40,574 nt of DNA from a virus, in IMG/VR virus record IMGVR_UViG_3300029787_000117, positions 1 through 40,574 of that record, one strand, 5' to 3'. The first letter of the stretch is position 1. The number at the start of each line of letters is the position of its first letter. The position numbers were made by a program, and so were the translations under genes. Below the pieces are notes generated by a model that saw only the letters and a list, made by a program, of their open reading frames with translations, was not told the DNA's origin and ran no database searches. Positions 19,261 through 28,769 of the stretch are shown in pieces.

Positions 19261-21026
19261 ATTTAACTAGAAAAAATGCAGAAGAGATTATTGATGCAGC
19301 TCAGGAGTTAGTTGCAGGTTCTCCATCTGATTCAAGACAATTAAGTAAATATAGAATTAGGGCAATCCTTAATGGAGGTGCTGATGGAATAAAAGCATTA
19401 CTAGGTAATCAAATGGATACAGCAGATGCTGACCTTTTACCTGCACCTAATTTATTACAATCAGGTATTGATAGATTAGCACAAAAAATATCAGGTATAC
19501 CACAGGTACGTGTTGATGTTGCAAACAATAATGACAGTAGTCGTGCAAAAAACAGAGCAGAAAAAATAGAACGTATCGTTACATCTTATGATGAAAAACA
19601 AAGATTAAATTTACAACTTGCCCAAGCTGCAAGATGGTTACCGGGCTATGGATATTGTGCATGGATAGTTACATACAAAAGAGATAAAAATGGTTTTGTA
19701 TATCCTTGTGCAGAACTTCGTGACCCTTACGACACATATCCGGGTAACTTTGGTGCAGACCAACAACCACAAGAACTAGCAATACTTAGAAATATTCCTA
19801 GATGGAAACTAGCACAGATATATCCTGAATATTCAAATACAATTCTTAAACCACAAGCAGACAATCCAAACCAAAGGAGTATGCCGTTATATGCATATGG
19901 TGATAACACAGGTGGTGGAGATTGGGAGGACAACACAGGACAAGGTGTTGACATTATTGAATACTATGACATAACAGGTACTTATGTTGTTTATCCCGAA
20001 ACAAGAGAGTTATTTGACTATATACCAAATGGTTTAAGCACAGTGCCTTTTGTATTTATGAAACGATTTAGTTTTGATGAATTAAAAGGACAGTATGACC
20101 ACACAATAGGTCTTATGGCTATGATGGCAAAAATTAATATTATGTCTGCTATAGCTATGGAAGATGCTGTATTTACTGAAACCAACATATCGGGTGAATT
20201 AGAATCAGGACAATACAGAAAAGGTAGATTTGCAATTAACTATTTATCACCGGGAACACAAGTTTCTAAACCTGCAAATAACATACCATATCAGTTATTT
20301 CAACAAGTTGACAGGTTGGAAAGACAGCTAAGGCTTGTAGGTGGATATCCTGTTACGGACGACGCTCAATCTCCTACAAGCGTAGCTACAGGTGCAGGAT
20401 TGGCAGAACTAAACTCATCTATGTCTTTGATGATTAATGAATATAGAGAGATTATAAAAGTCGGTGTTGCAGAGATGGATAGCAAAAGATTAGAACTTGA
20501 TGAAATTATTTCTATGGAATCAGGTATGGATAGCAAACCTATTGCAGGATATTATAATGGAACAGCATTTTCTGAAAATTATAAACCATCATCAGATATT
20601 GGTGGTGACCATAGAACAAGACGTATTTATGGTGTTATGGCAGGATTTGACGAACCACAAAAAATTGTTACAGGATTACAATTATTACAAGCAGGTGTAA
20701 TAGATACAGAAACTTTACAAGATAACATTGATGGTTTAGAAAATATTGTCAAAGTGCAAGAACGTATAAGAAAAAATAAAGCAGAAACAGTATTATTTGA
20801 AAGTGTATTGGCAAGAAGTGCTCAAGGTGACCCTGCCTCAACCATGGCTGTTGTAGCTATTTATGAAAACCCAAATGCTATGACAGATATATTAAAACAA
20901 TTCTATACACCTGAAGAGCCACAAATGTCACCTGAAGAACAGGCTTTGATACAACAACAACAACTAGCACAACAGTTACCACAACAACCACCAAGCATTG
21001 CAGATGCTTTTGGACTAGCACAATGA
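19251..21026 (+). CDS. Portal protein
   Basis: A 591-residue protein encoded directly after the terminase. It shows the portal layout: acidic helical N-terminus, mixed alpha/beta wing (GYGYCAWIVTYKRDKNGFVYPCAELRDPYDTY), a long central helix (FDELKGQYDHTIGLMAMMAKINIMSAIAMEDAVF), the QSPTSVATGAGLAELNSSMS stretch common in actinophage portals, and a Gln/Pro-rich end (QQQQLAQQLPQQPPS). It forms the dodecameric ring through which DNA enters the head. Start inside the terminase end, with no better choice. High confidence from position and pattern. Confidence 0.88.
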   Translation: MAIDLTRKNAEEIIDAAQELVAGSPSDSRQLSKYRIRAILNGGADGIKALLGNQMDTADADLLPAPNLLQSGIDRLAQKISGIPQVRVDVANNNDSSRAKNRAEKIERIVTSYDEKQRLNLQLAQAARWLPGYGYCAWIVTYKRDKNGFVYPCAELRDPYDTYPGNFGADQQPQELAILRNIPRWKLAQIYPEYSNTILKPQADNPNQRSMPLYAYGDNTGGGDWEDNTGQGVDIIEYYDITGTYVVYPETRELFDYIPNGLSTVPFVFMKRFSFDELKGQYDHTIGLMAMMAKINIMSAIAMEDAVFTETNISGELESGQYRKGRFAINYLSPGTQVSKPANNIPYQLFQQVDRLERQLRLVGGYPVTDDAQSPTSVATGAGLAELNSSMSLMINEYREIIKVGVAEMDSKRLELDEIISMESGMDSKPIAGYYNGTAFSENYKPSSDIGGDHRTRRIYGVMAGFDEPQKIVTGLQLLQAGVIDTETLQDNIDGLENIVKVQERIRKNKAETVLFESVLARSAQGDPASTMAVVAIYENPNAMTDILKQFYTPEEPQMSPEEQALIQQQQLAQQLPQQPPSIADAFGLAQ

Positions 21027-21193
21027 ACCAAGAATTTATAGATGCAGAGTTTTGGTCTTTGGTAAACGAAGGCAGTTTAGATAATCAATTTTTTAATTTT
21101 GATGATTTACAAAGTTATTCAATTATACAACCACATCCAAATGTGTACATAGTAATTAGGGAGGAGTTTAGAGATGGCGAAGAAACGTACTAG
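21023..21193 (+). CDS. 56-residue acidic protein
   Basis: The ATG overlaps the portal stop (ATGA). Reads MNQEFIDAEFWSLVNEGSLD, then NQFFNFDDLQSYSIIQPHPN and a charged end; it overlaps the following gene by 20 bases. Acidic and aromatic. The tight overlaps on both sides make a real gene likely. Unknown, possibly a head accessory or regulator. Confidence 0.6.
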   Translation: MNQEFIDAEFWSLVNEGSLDNQFFNFDDLQSYSIIQPHPNVYIVIREEFRDGEETY

Positions 21194-21572
21194 AGGGGGT
21201 TACCGAAAGCCTCAAAATCCTGCAGCAGTTAGTGGACCGGGTGCGTTATCCAAAAGAACAGACGGTAAACAACCAGTAGTCAGAGTACCGGACGTACCTT
21301 ATGGAGAACAAGCAGCTTTAACTGCACAACAACAAGCTGCTCCTTTGCCACAACAAAGACCTATACCTATACCTAGAACTCCGGCACCACAGTTAAATGT
21401 TTTTGGAACAACAGAAAGACCTGCAGAACCTATAACAGAAGGTGCAATGTTAGGAGCAGGTAGTCCACCTGCACAAGCAATAGAAGAAGACGAGAATATG
21501 TTATTGGCTGCTATGTATCAAATAGCACCAAGTTCTCTTATATCGGAGATGATTAATCAAGGGAGTATCTAA
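21174..21572 (+). CDS. Pro/Gln-rich protein of the actinophage post-portal type
   Basis: A 132-residue protein. The start KKRTRGGYRKPQNPAAVSGPGALSKRTDGKQ is, by recollection, a typical opening of a small conserved protein placed after the portal in actinobacteriophages. The middle is low-complexity Gln/Pro/Ala (AALTAQQQAAPLPQQRPIPI) and the end is a helix (EDENMLLAAMYQIAPSSLIS). GGGAGG precedes the ATG. Probably a head component. It is a main argument for an actinobacterial host. Confidence 0.7.
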   Translation: MAKKRTRGGYRKPQNPAAVSGPGALSKRTDGKQPVVRVPDVPYGEQAALTAQQQAAPLPQQRPIPIPRTPAPQLNVFGTTERPAEPITEGAMLGAGSPPAQAIEEDENMLLAAMYQIAPSSLISEMINQGSI

Positions 21573-24500
21573 TTATATTTCCTGACCCAATATTTGAAGA
21601 ATCAGTTGTTCGTAACAACGAATCTAGACAAAATAAATTTACAGATTTAAAAAAAAATCTTTTAGAAACTAATGCACAATCTTTAGTAGCTATTACAAGA
21701 AAGTATCCTAACTTACCAAAAGCATTAGCTGTACCTATGGCAATGCTAGGTGTAAACCCTGAAAGTTCATCTGTTGAAGCTGTTGCAAATAAATTTAGTA
21801 ACGCACAAGTAGATAATGAAACAAAAGCATGGGAGATAGCTAGTACAGATTTAGAAGGCAATCCTTTAGTTCCTGAAAATCAAGATATGGTATTTAATTT
21901 TTTTGATGCAATTAGAGGCAAAGAACAATTAGGTATATGGGCATTACTTGGTATGGAAAGTATGGGAGAAAAAGTAAGAAAAATAAATAGGCAACTTCAA
22001 TATGTAGAAGATTTAGTGCATTATGACAACTTATTAGAAAAAGGTTATACCTCTGAAGAAGCACAAGAAAATATAAGAATGTTTGTATCTAATACAGAAG
22101 TTCCTGATATTGGTAAAGATAAAGGTATGTGGGGAGAACTAAAACAATATGCACAAATGTGGAAAGAATCAGGTAAGTTAGCAGGTAAAACTGCTTTTGC
22201 TGCTGCATTTAGAGAAGCTATGCTTGGTAATCCTGTTAACTATAAAAGAGATAAACCATTTCTTTTTGAAAGCATTATTGCTGAAGATGATGCAAGATAC
22301 CACAGACTTGTAGATATGGGATTTTCTGATACAGAAGCTAGAAAAATATTTTATGATAATGTTGGTACACCTATAAAAGCAAATGAAGCATTAGGTTTAC
22401 AAGAATATACAAGTTTAACTAACCCAAATCAAATACAATTTTTTGAAGGACGTAAAACAGATTATACGCCCGGCAAAACAACTTTTGATGAATACCTAAG
22501 TGTTAGTAATTGGTGGAGAAATAAAAGAGGATTAGATACAGGTAAGTTACAACCATATAGCTATGGAAGAGCTGTGACATATAACTTACAACCTTCAGGA
22601 ACAAAAGCAGCAAATGTTATGTCAGGTCTTATTGATGCAGGTGTACAACTAGCATCTGATATTCCTTTAGCAAAAGGTATAGGTGCTTTAGGAAGATTAA
22701 AACAAGCAGCAATATCTGTAGATAAATTACAAGATGCAAAACAAGCAGGTTTAGTAGATGATTATTTAGATACATTTAAAAAAGGTTTAGATGAATTAGA
22801 ACCATCTGTTGACCCTTTTACAGGTAAAAATCCAAAAATATCAGGTAAGAATGGACAGCTTGTAAGAGTTATGCGTGGAGAAGATAGACAAAAATTTAAA
22901 GCAGGAAGAAAACTTTATAAACAAGCAGGTGTCATAAATGGTACAAGAGCATCTTTATTTAGTAACTCAGTGCTTGATTTAATGAATAGTCCTTTTGGAA
23001 GAAAAGTTACTCGTGCATTAACAGAAGAAGATAATGTAGCAAAAATTATGACAACACCGGGATTAAATAACTTAACATATACACAAGCTAAATCTATTGC
23101 TGATGCAACAGATTACTTAACTGTACGTTCAACACTTGATAATTTATTTCAAACAGGAAAAATTACACAACTACCCGGTAAACAATCAGGATTAACAAAT
23201 GCTGTATTAAGAACAGCAGCACAAAAAGGTAACGAATTACTTGCTAAAAATAATCCAATACAAAAAGGTTTAGGTAGAGCATTATCATCTATAGGTAATG
23301 AACAAGCAGCATTAAGAAGTGTAGGTTCTTATCTTGCAGGTGGTACTAAAAAAGTAAATAATTTAATTCAAGGCACAGATGAAACAAGTGAACTTGGTCA
23401 ATTATTTGGATTTAGTGCAACACTTAGAGCAGGTGCAAAACCATATTTTAATAAAATATTATCTGTAACACCGGAACAAGGTTTATCTTTTACAGATAGA
23501 GAACATGCTGTAAGAAATATAATTGCACACATGCAAGTTACAGGATATAAATTTGACGAAATGAAACCTATTGTAGATGAGCTTATAGATATAGGAGAAG
23601 GTGATTTTGAAGGAATACAAAAATTTGCTTATGAACAAATAAAAAGAGATGAACTTAGAGCAGCAAAATCAGGTAAAAGATTACCTGCAACTATGATTGC
23701 AAAAAAAATATTTGAAAGCAATGCCGATATAAGAAAATACTTTATTGATAGCGTTACAGGAGATAATATGCCATTTGTTGGTGACGTTGTAGAAACAATT
23801 ATAGAACGTGGACCAAATGGTGAAAAGATAGAAATGTTAGTTCCATCTTTACATTTATTAGCAGAAGGTGCAGATTTGTATGCACCCCTAATGGATTACA
23901 GATTAATCAACAGAGCTATGGGTAAAGTATTTACAACATATGGAGATGAGTTTGAAGGTGGCATGAAAGCAAGTCTTAAACATACAAGTAAAAACGTTAT
24001 GTCTTTATTTAGTGGTGGAGAAAACTATACAGGTTTAATTGCAAGTAAAAATTTAACTGATGATGCATATACATTAACACTTGATTACATGACAAGAAAT
24101 TTATTTAAACCATTAGTTCTTCTTAGAGGTGCATGGTTTGTAAGAGTTTTCTTTGAAGAATCAATGCGTATGGCTGTTGCAGGATTAGACAATATGTTTA
24201 TACATCCTGCTAGTCATTTAGTATGGGCTAGGTCACATAATCATGCAGGTAAATTATCAAAGAAATTTATTGGTGAATCTGCAGGTGGAGTTGATAGTGC
24301 TAAATTACGTGAAAGTTTAGAGTATGCAGAAGTAACAAATTCAAATTGGTCAGCAGGACAATTACGAGGTAGACCAACATCTTATGGAAGCATGTCACGT
24401 GACTTTGTTGAAATAAGACCGGGTCAACAAGATTATGTAAATGCTGTTGGTTTTGAGCTTATACAATTAAGAAATGACCCTGTAGCTAGATATTTAGCTG

Positions 24501-26863
24501 CTAATGGTTTTAATGATGCATCTAAAGCTTGGTTTAGAAGTAAAGAAGCATTACCTATTAGACAAGAACTTGCACGTGTTGGTGGAAATAAATATAAAAG
24601 TATTCTTACAAATCAAAAAGATATGGATGCATACCTTGCATCTGTAGAAGCAAGAATAAGAATTAAGACAGGAGAAAAATTAACAGAAGGTGTTAATTAT
24701 GTAGCAGGAGATAAATATAGTTATAAATTTGGAATAGACGGTGGAGATTCAAGATTAAGACAAGCAATAGCTACAGGTAAACTTGAAACTGTAAAAGGAG
24801 ATAGTATTGGTTTTATTCCTGATATTTCAAAAGAATATGGTAAAAAACATCTTAATGAAATTTATAGAGCTTTATCAGGATATATAGATGATGGCATGGA
24901 ATTTGGTTTAGTTAAAGGTCATAAGACAGGTGGAGATGTTACAGGTTTTCTTGGTTCTATAGAGAAACGACTAGATACAATGGTAGACATTGGTTTTAAA
25001 TATTTAATGACAAAACCAAATGCTTACCTTTCAAGGTCTGTTGTATTTAAACAATATTATTGGCAATGGACAGCAGACAATATTTCAAACATGACTAAAG
25101 AAACTCAACAAAGATTTATTAGAGAAGCTGTAGACGCAAAAATACCTAAAAAAGTAATAGAAGAAATTAAAGGTATAGCTTCTGCAGGTAGTGGCAAGAT
25201 TGATGATTATGACCTAATGTCTGTTCAAGCAAGAGCTTATGGTTTATCTGCAACAAAAGAATTATTATATGACGCAAGTAGAAAACATCTTATATCTGAT
25301 ATAACAAGAAACATTTTTCCATTCCCTGAAGTATGGTTTGAATTAGCACAAACATGGAGCAAATTACTTATAGCTAATCCATATAGGGCAAGACAAGCAC
25401 AACTTGCTGTTACAGGTGCTAGAGGTTCAGATGCACTTGGATATTCAGAAGAAGGTTTCTTTGCACCTGACCCTAATGGCAGTGGTTCAGAAATGTTTAT
25501 TTATCCTTTCACAAATGCACTAACACGTGCTATTTATGGTAAAGATTCAAATGTACGTATATCACCTAGAGGTTATGTACAAGGCGTAAACTTACTCGGA
25601 CAAGGTTTTATACCTGCACCTTTACCTTATGTAGGTGTTTTAGCAGACACAGTATTACCAAGACATGGTATTGCTAACGAAATAAGAGGATTATTGTATG
25701 GTGAGTTTGGACCACCAAGAGCTTCTGATATTATTCCTTTACCTGCATGGTTAAAGAAATTTACTGCAGCAGCAGGATTTGGTGATGAATCAAGTCAATT
25801 ACGTGCATCTACATCTATTGATGTATATAGATATGGTAAATTAGTTGGAAGAGATAAAGCTTTATTAGAACAAGGAAAATTAGATAAATATATAAATCAA
25901 GGTTTATCAGTTGATGAAGCATTTAGAAAATACAGTAAAAGACAAGCTGGACAAATGTATTTATTTAGAGGTTTATCACAGTTTGTTTTACCAACAGGAT
26001 GGACACCAAGATATTACGTAGAAGACAAAAATGGTAAATATTGGGGTACACAAATACTAGCTAATGAATATACCAAATTAGTAGATGAAAATAATAATGA
26101 TACAACAAAAGCATTTAACATCTTTGTTTCTAAATTTGGTATGGAACATGGATGGTTGACTGCTGCAAAAACACAATCAAAAGTAGGTAAACAATCTTAT
26201 ACAGACAGAGTATTGGAATGGCAAAATAAAAATAAAAAAGTTATAGAAGATGTACCTTTGTCTAAATATTACGTTTTACCTGATAGTCCTTATGATGAAA
26301 GAAATTATGCAAATATGTATGATGCTTTTAATAAAGGTGATATAGAAACATTAGACCTTGATGAATACGGTAGACAAGTAAACGATACTATTGGATATTT
26401 TAGATATACAGCATTTAAAGAACAAGTAGAAGCTGCAGGTTTATCAAGTGCTGAAAAAACACAAGTATTACGTATATATAGAAATTATTTAATAGAAGAA
26501 TTACCCGGCTTTCAAAGAGATTATGGATTAATAAATCCTGTGCAATCTAAACAAATTTTAGAAGAAATGCAAAAAAAATGGTTACAAAATGATGTAATAT
26601 TAAATACAGAAAGTGGTAAAGCCTTTCAAGTATTTGACCCTATTTGGCGACAAGCAGAACAAATATCAAGCGAGTTATCACCAACAGGTAATCCTAAATG
26701 GTGGTTGACAAGTACTGATGATGATGCAAGAGCACTTAGATTAGGAATTGCACAAATAGCAAAAAATATTACAGAAGAATATCCGGACTTTAAATATGTT
26801 TGGATGGGAGTTTATAGTAGACTTTTTAGAGATGACACAGAGATAGCAGGATTGTTTAGCTAA
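21572..26863 (+). CDS. Giant (1763-residue) putative internal virion/ejection protein, ATT start
   Basis: The largest gene. The first ATG in frame is at 21737, but the frame is open and protein-like from 21557, and an ATT at 21572 overlaps the previous stop as TAATT, where neighbours use TAATG, 6 bases after GGGAG. The added 55 residues read IFPDPIFEESVVRNNESRQN onward. No enzyme motif was recognised. The product is mainly helical, Lys- and Asn-rich, with a hydrophobic central part (LFKPLVLLRGAWFVRVFFEE, about residue 850) and a C-terminal half of short helices. Size, position between portal and scaffold, and lack of a tape measure suggest an internal core or ejected protein. Without the ATT start it would be 1708 residues. 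Confidence 0.78.
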   Translation: MIFPDPIFEESVVRNNESRQNKFTDLKKNLLETNAQSLVAITRKYPNLPKALAVPMAMLGVNPESSSVEAVANKFSNAQVDNETKAWEIASTDLEGNPLVPENQDMVFNFFDAIRGKEQLGIWALLGMESMGEKVRKINRQLQYVEDLVHYDNLLEKGYTSEEAQENIRMFVSNTEVPDIGKDKGMWGELKQYAQMWKESGKLAGKTAFAAAFREAMLGNPVNYKRDKPFLFESIIAEDDARYHRLVDMGFSDTEARKIFYDNVGTPIKANEALGLQEYTSLTNPNQIQFFEGRKTDYTPGKTTFDEYLSVSNWWRNKRGLDTGKLQPYSYGRAVTYNLQPSGTKAANVMSGLIDAGVQLASDIPLAKGIGALGRLKQAAISVDKLQDAKQAGLVDDYLDTFKKGLDELEPSVDPFTGKNPKISGKNGQLVRVMRGEDRQKFKAGRKLYKQAGVINGTRASLFSNSVLDLMNSPFGRKVTRALTEEDNVAKIMTTPGLNNLTYTQAKSIADATDYLTVRSTLDNLFQTGKITQLPGKQSGLTNAVLRTAAQKGNELLAKNNPIQKGLGRALSSIGNEQAALRSVGSYLAGGTKKVNNLIQGTDETSELGQLFGFSATLRAGAKPYFNKILSVTPEQGLSFTDREHAVRNIIAHMQVTGYKFDEMKPIVDELIDIGEGDFEGIQKFAYEQIKRDELRAAKSGKRLPATMIAKKIFESNADIRKYFIDSVTGDNMPFVGDVVETIIERGPNGEKIEMLVPSLHLLAEGADLYAPLMDYRLINRAMGKVFTTYGDEFEGGMKASLKHTSKNVMSLFSGGENYTGLIASKNLTDDAYTLTLDYMTRNLFKPLVLLRGAWFVRVFFEESMRMAVAGLDNMFIHPASHLVWARSHNHAGKLSKKFIGESAGGVDSAKLRESLEYAEVTNSNWSAGQLRGRPTSYGSMSRDFVEIRPGQQDYVNAVGFELIQLRNDPVARYLAANGFNDASKAWFRSKEALPIRQELARVGGNKYKSILTNQKDMDAYLASVEARIRIKTGEKLTEGVNYVAGDKYSYKFGIDGGDSRLRQAIATGKLETVKGDSIGFIPDISKEYGKKHLNEIYRALSGYIDDGMEFGLVKGHKTGGDVTGFLGSIEKRLDTMVDIGFKYLMTKPNAYLSRSVVFKQYYWQWTADNISNMTKETQQRFIREAVDAKIPKKVIEEIKGIASAGSGKIDDYDLMSVQARAYGLSATKELLYDASRKHLISDITRNIFPFPEVWFELAQTWSKLLIANPYRARQAQLAVTGARGSDALGYSEEGFFAPDPNGSGSEMFIYPFTNALTRAIYGKDSNVRISPRGYVQGVNLLGQGFIPAPLPYVGVLADTVLPRHGIANEIRGLLYGEFGPPRASDIIPLPAWLKKFTAAAGFGDESSQLRASTSIDVYRYGKLVGRDKALLEQGKLDKYINQGLSVDEAFRKYSKRQAGQMYLFRGLSQFVLPTGWTPRYYVEDKNGKYWGTQILANEYTKLVDENNNDTTKAFNIFVSKFGMEHGWLTAAKTQSKVGKQSYTDRVLEWQNKNKKVIEDVPLSKYYVLPDSPYDERNYANMYDAFNKGDIETLDLDEYGRQVNDTIGYFRYTAFKEQVEAAGLSSAEKTQVLRIYRNYLIEELPGFQRDYGLINPVQSKQILEEMQKKWLQNDVILNTESGKAFQVFDPIWRQAEQISSELSPTGNPKWWLTSTDDDARALRLGIAQIAKNITEEYPDFKYVWMGVYSRLFRDDTEIAGLFS

Positions 26864-28011
26864 TGCCAACAGTAGAAGACATAATAGTACAAAGGTATCA
26901 AATGACCTTGGAGGACTTTATAGCAAGAGGTCCACAAATAGTTCCTGCATATTATAGCAGAATAATTAATGCAATTAATGCTGAAGATAGTGAAGCACTA
27001 CAAGAAATACTTATTGATATGGACGGTGGTGTTATAGGTGGAGAAGATGCAGCAGAAGATACATTAGGTATACCAAGTTCAAATGATATAGAAGCACAAA
27101 TAACAGCAGGTATAAATGAAGCATTATCTGCAGCAGGGCTATCTTTATCTACTGATAGAGTTAATTATACATATGACCCTGAAACAGGTACTGTACAGCA
27201 ATTAACATTGCCATCTGCTTTTCCAAAAGGTTTTGCACAATTATACAATCCAACATTACAACCTGAATTAATAGCAGGATTACATAAAGATTTAGAAAGA
27301 GCAGGAGTTGTAGAACCCGGTTTCTTTGATGAAGAAACAGAGTTTGGTGAAAAAACACAAAATGTTCTTGGTGTAGTTTTAGAGTTTGCAGACACTAATT
27401 TTTTTATTGATATAAATTCTGAAGAAGGACAAAAACTTATTGAAGAGTATGGAGCCAATTCTTATGGATATTTAGAAAACGAAGCAGACGAAGTTATCTT
27501 TGCTAGAGCTATATTAGATAAAGCTATCATTGCTTTGGGTAATGATGTAAGAGAACAAGAAGAAATACAAAAAAAATTAGAAGATGAAGCAGCAGTACAG
27601 GCAATAGCAGCTAGGTTTGTAATGCCTACTGATGATGAGTTTGATGAGTTTACAGAAGAAACATATCAACAACTTGTAGGTAGACCACCTACTGCAGCAG
27701 AAAGAGATAAATATGCTACTAGACAAGCAGAATTGTATTCAACAAAAATGAAAAATTTACTTGCATTAGAAAAAGCAATATCAGCAAATGAAATATTTAA
27801 AGGTGTAGAAGTTGCAAAAGAATTTGAAGGTAGAGATATAACTGTGACAGAAGATAGATTAAATCCACTATTTCAAGTAGTTGACCCTGAAGCTCAAGCA
27901 GGTAGCGAGATAGCTAGTGACCTTGAGGGTGAAGTATCAGCAATAGAAAAAGGTAATGCTTACCGTACACAACAAGCAGCATTACTTGACGCAATGTTTG
28001 GACAGATATAA
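26863..28011 (+). CDS. Acidic virion-block protein
   Basis: A 382-residue acidic protein, linked by TAATG to the giant gene. Helical and repetitive in Glu/Ala. A part (PSAFPKGFAQLYNPTLQPE) near residue 115-135 and the segment FTEETYQQLVGRPPTAAERDKYATRQAELY (about 265-295) resembles the helical repeats found in actinophage head/tail proteins in which GRPPTxxE recurs. That motif suggests a structural or peptidoglycan-associated role. Unassigned family. Confidence 0.65.
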   Translation: MPTVEDIIVQRYQMTLEDFIARGPQIVPAYYSRIINAINAEDSEALQEILIDMDGGVIGGEDAAEDTLGIPSSNDIEAQITAGINEALSAAGLSLSTDRVNYTYDPETGTVQQLTLPSAFPKGFAQLYNPTLQPELIAGLHKDLERAGVVEPGFFDEETEFGEKTQNVLGVVLEFADTNFFIDINSEEGQKLIEEYGANSYGYLENEADEVIFARAILDKAIIALGNDVREQEEIQKKLEDEAAVQAIAARFVMPTDDEFDEFTEETYQQLVGRPPTAAERDKYATRQAELYSTKMKNLLALEKAISANEIFKGVEVAKEFEGRDITVTEDRLNPLFQVVDPEAQAGSEIASDLEGEVSAIEKGNAYRTQQAALLDAMFGQI

Positions 28012-28769
28012 TGGAAAAAGATATAGAAGATATATTTAAAAAAATACAAGCTGAAGAAGCAGGTATAAGAACTTTTGATGATTTATCTAAGAGTTTTGAT
28101 TCAACATATTTAAAAGGACTATCAAAAGCAGATGCAACAAAATTTGCTAGTTGGTTTCTTGAAAATGGTTATGACAAAGAAGGAGAGGCAAGAGCTTGGT
28201 TAAATGAAAATACAGATAGATTATTAAATCAATCAGCTATTGATGATGATACATCTTTTTCAATGGAACAATCAGGTATGGATGAAGTAGCAGAAACTAA
28301 TAGACAGTTTGAACAAGAGTTAATAGATGACCCACAAGCTACTGCTAGTACAGATAGAATTAATCAAGATATTAAAGAAAGTCAAGGAGCTTCTGATAGC
28401 CAAATATCAAATGCTTCTACAAGACCAACAACTAAAGCTATGAAATTTTTAAAAGCATTAGATTATCTTGACCCTGTTGAAAAAGTTGCAACAGGTTTAT
28501 TAAGTGCACTTAATTTACCAAAAGTTGCAGCAACATATCTTACATATGAAATAAGTAATTTAGTAGGTAATTTATTAATGGGTGGTTTTAAATCTGCAGG
28601 AGATGTACAACTTATGAATAGTTTGATACTTACAGGTGGTGACCCTGAAGAAATAAAAGCTGCAAAAGAAAGAATAGAAAATACAGGTTCAGAAACTATG
28701 GCAAGAGTAGATAAATACTCTATTACAAGTAACATATATGAACAAATAGGAAAGATGTTGGATAGATGA
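28011..28769 (+). CDS. Virion-block protein with an amphipathic membrane-active segment
   Basis: A 252-residue protein. The first two thirds are acidic and helical (DIEDIFKKIQAEEAGIRTFDD; FEQELIDDPQATASTD). Residues about 155-195 are apolar and glycine-bearing (VEKVATGLLSALNLPKVAAT, then ISNLVGNLLMGGF), which could insert into a membrane. The end is charged. Coupled by TAATG to the gene before. A membrane-inserting ejection protein is an attractive but unproven reading. Confidence 0.6.
   Translation: MEKDIEDIFKKIQAEEAGIRTFDDLSKSFDSTYLKGLSKADATKFASWFLENGYDKEGEARAWLNENTDRLLNQSAIDDDTSFSMEQSGMDEVAETNRQFEQELIDDPQATASTDRINQDIKESQGASDSQISNASTRPTTKAMKFLKALDYLDPVEKVATGLLSALNLPKVAATYLTYEISNLVGNLLMGGFKSAGDVQLMNSLILTGGDPEEIKAAKERIENTGSETMARVDKYSITSNIYEQIGKMLDR

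Noticed and set aside
21557-21575. Programmed -1 frameshift joining the 132-residue gene to the giant gene
   Set aside because: The giant frame is reachable by -1 only over 21557-21570 and no slippery heptamer is present there; an ATT start is simpler.
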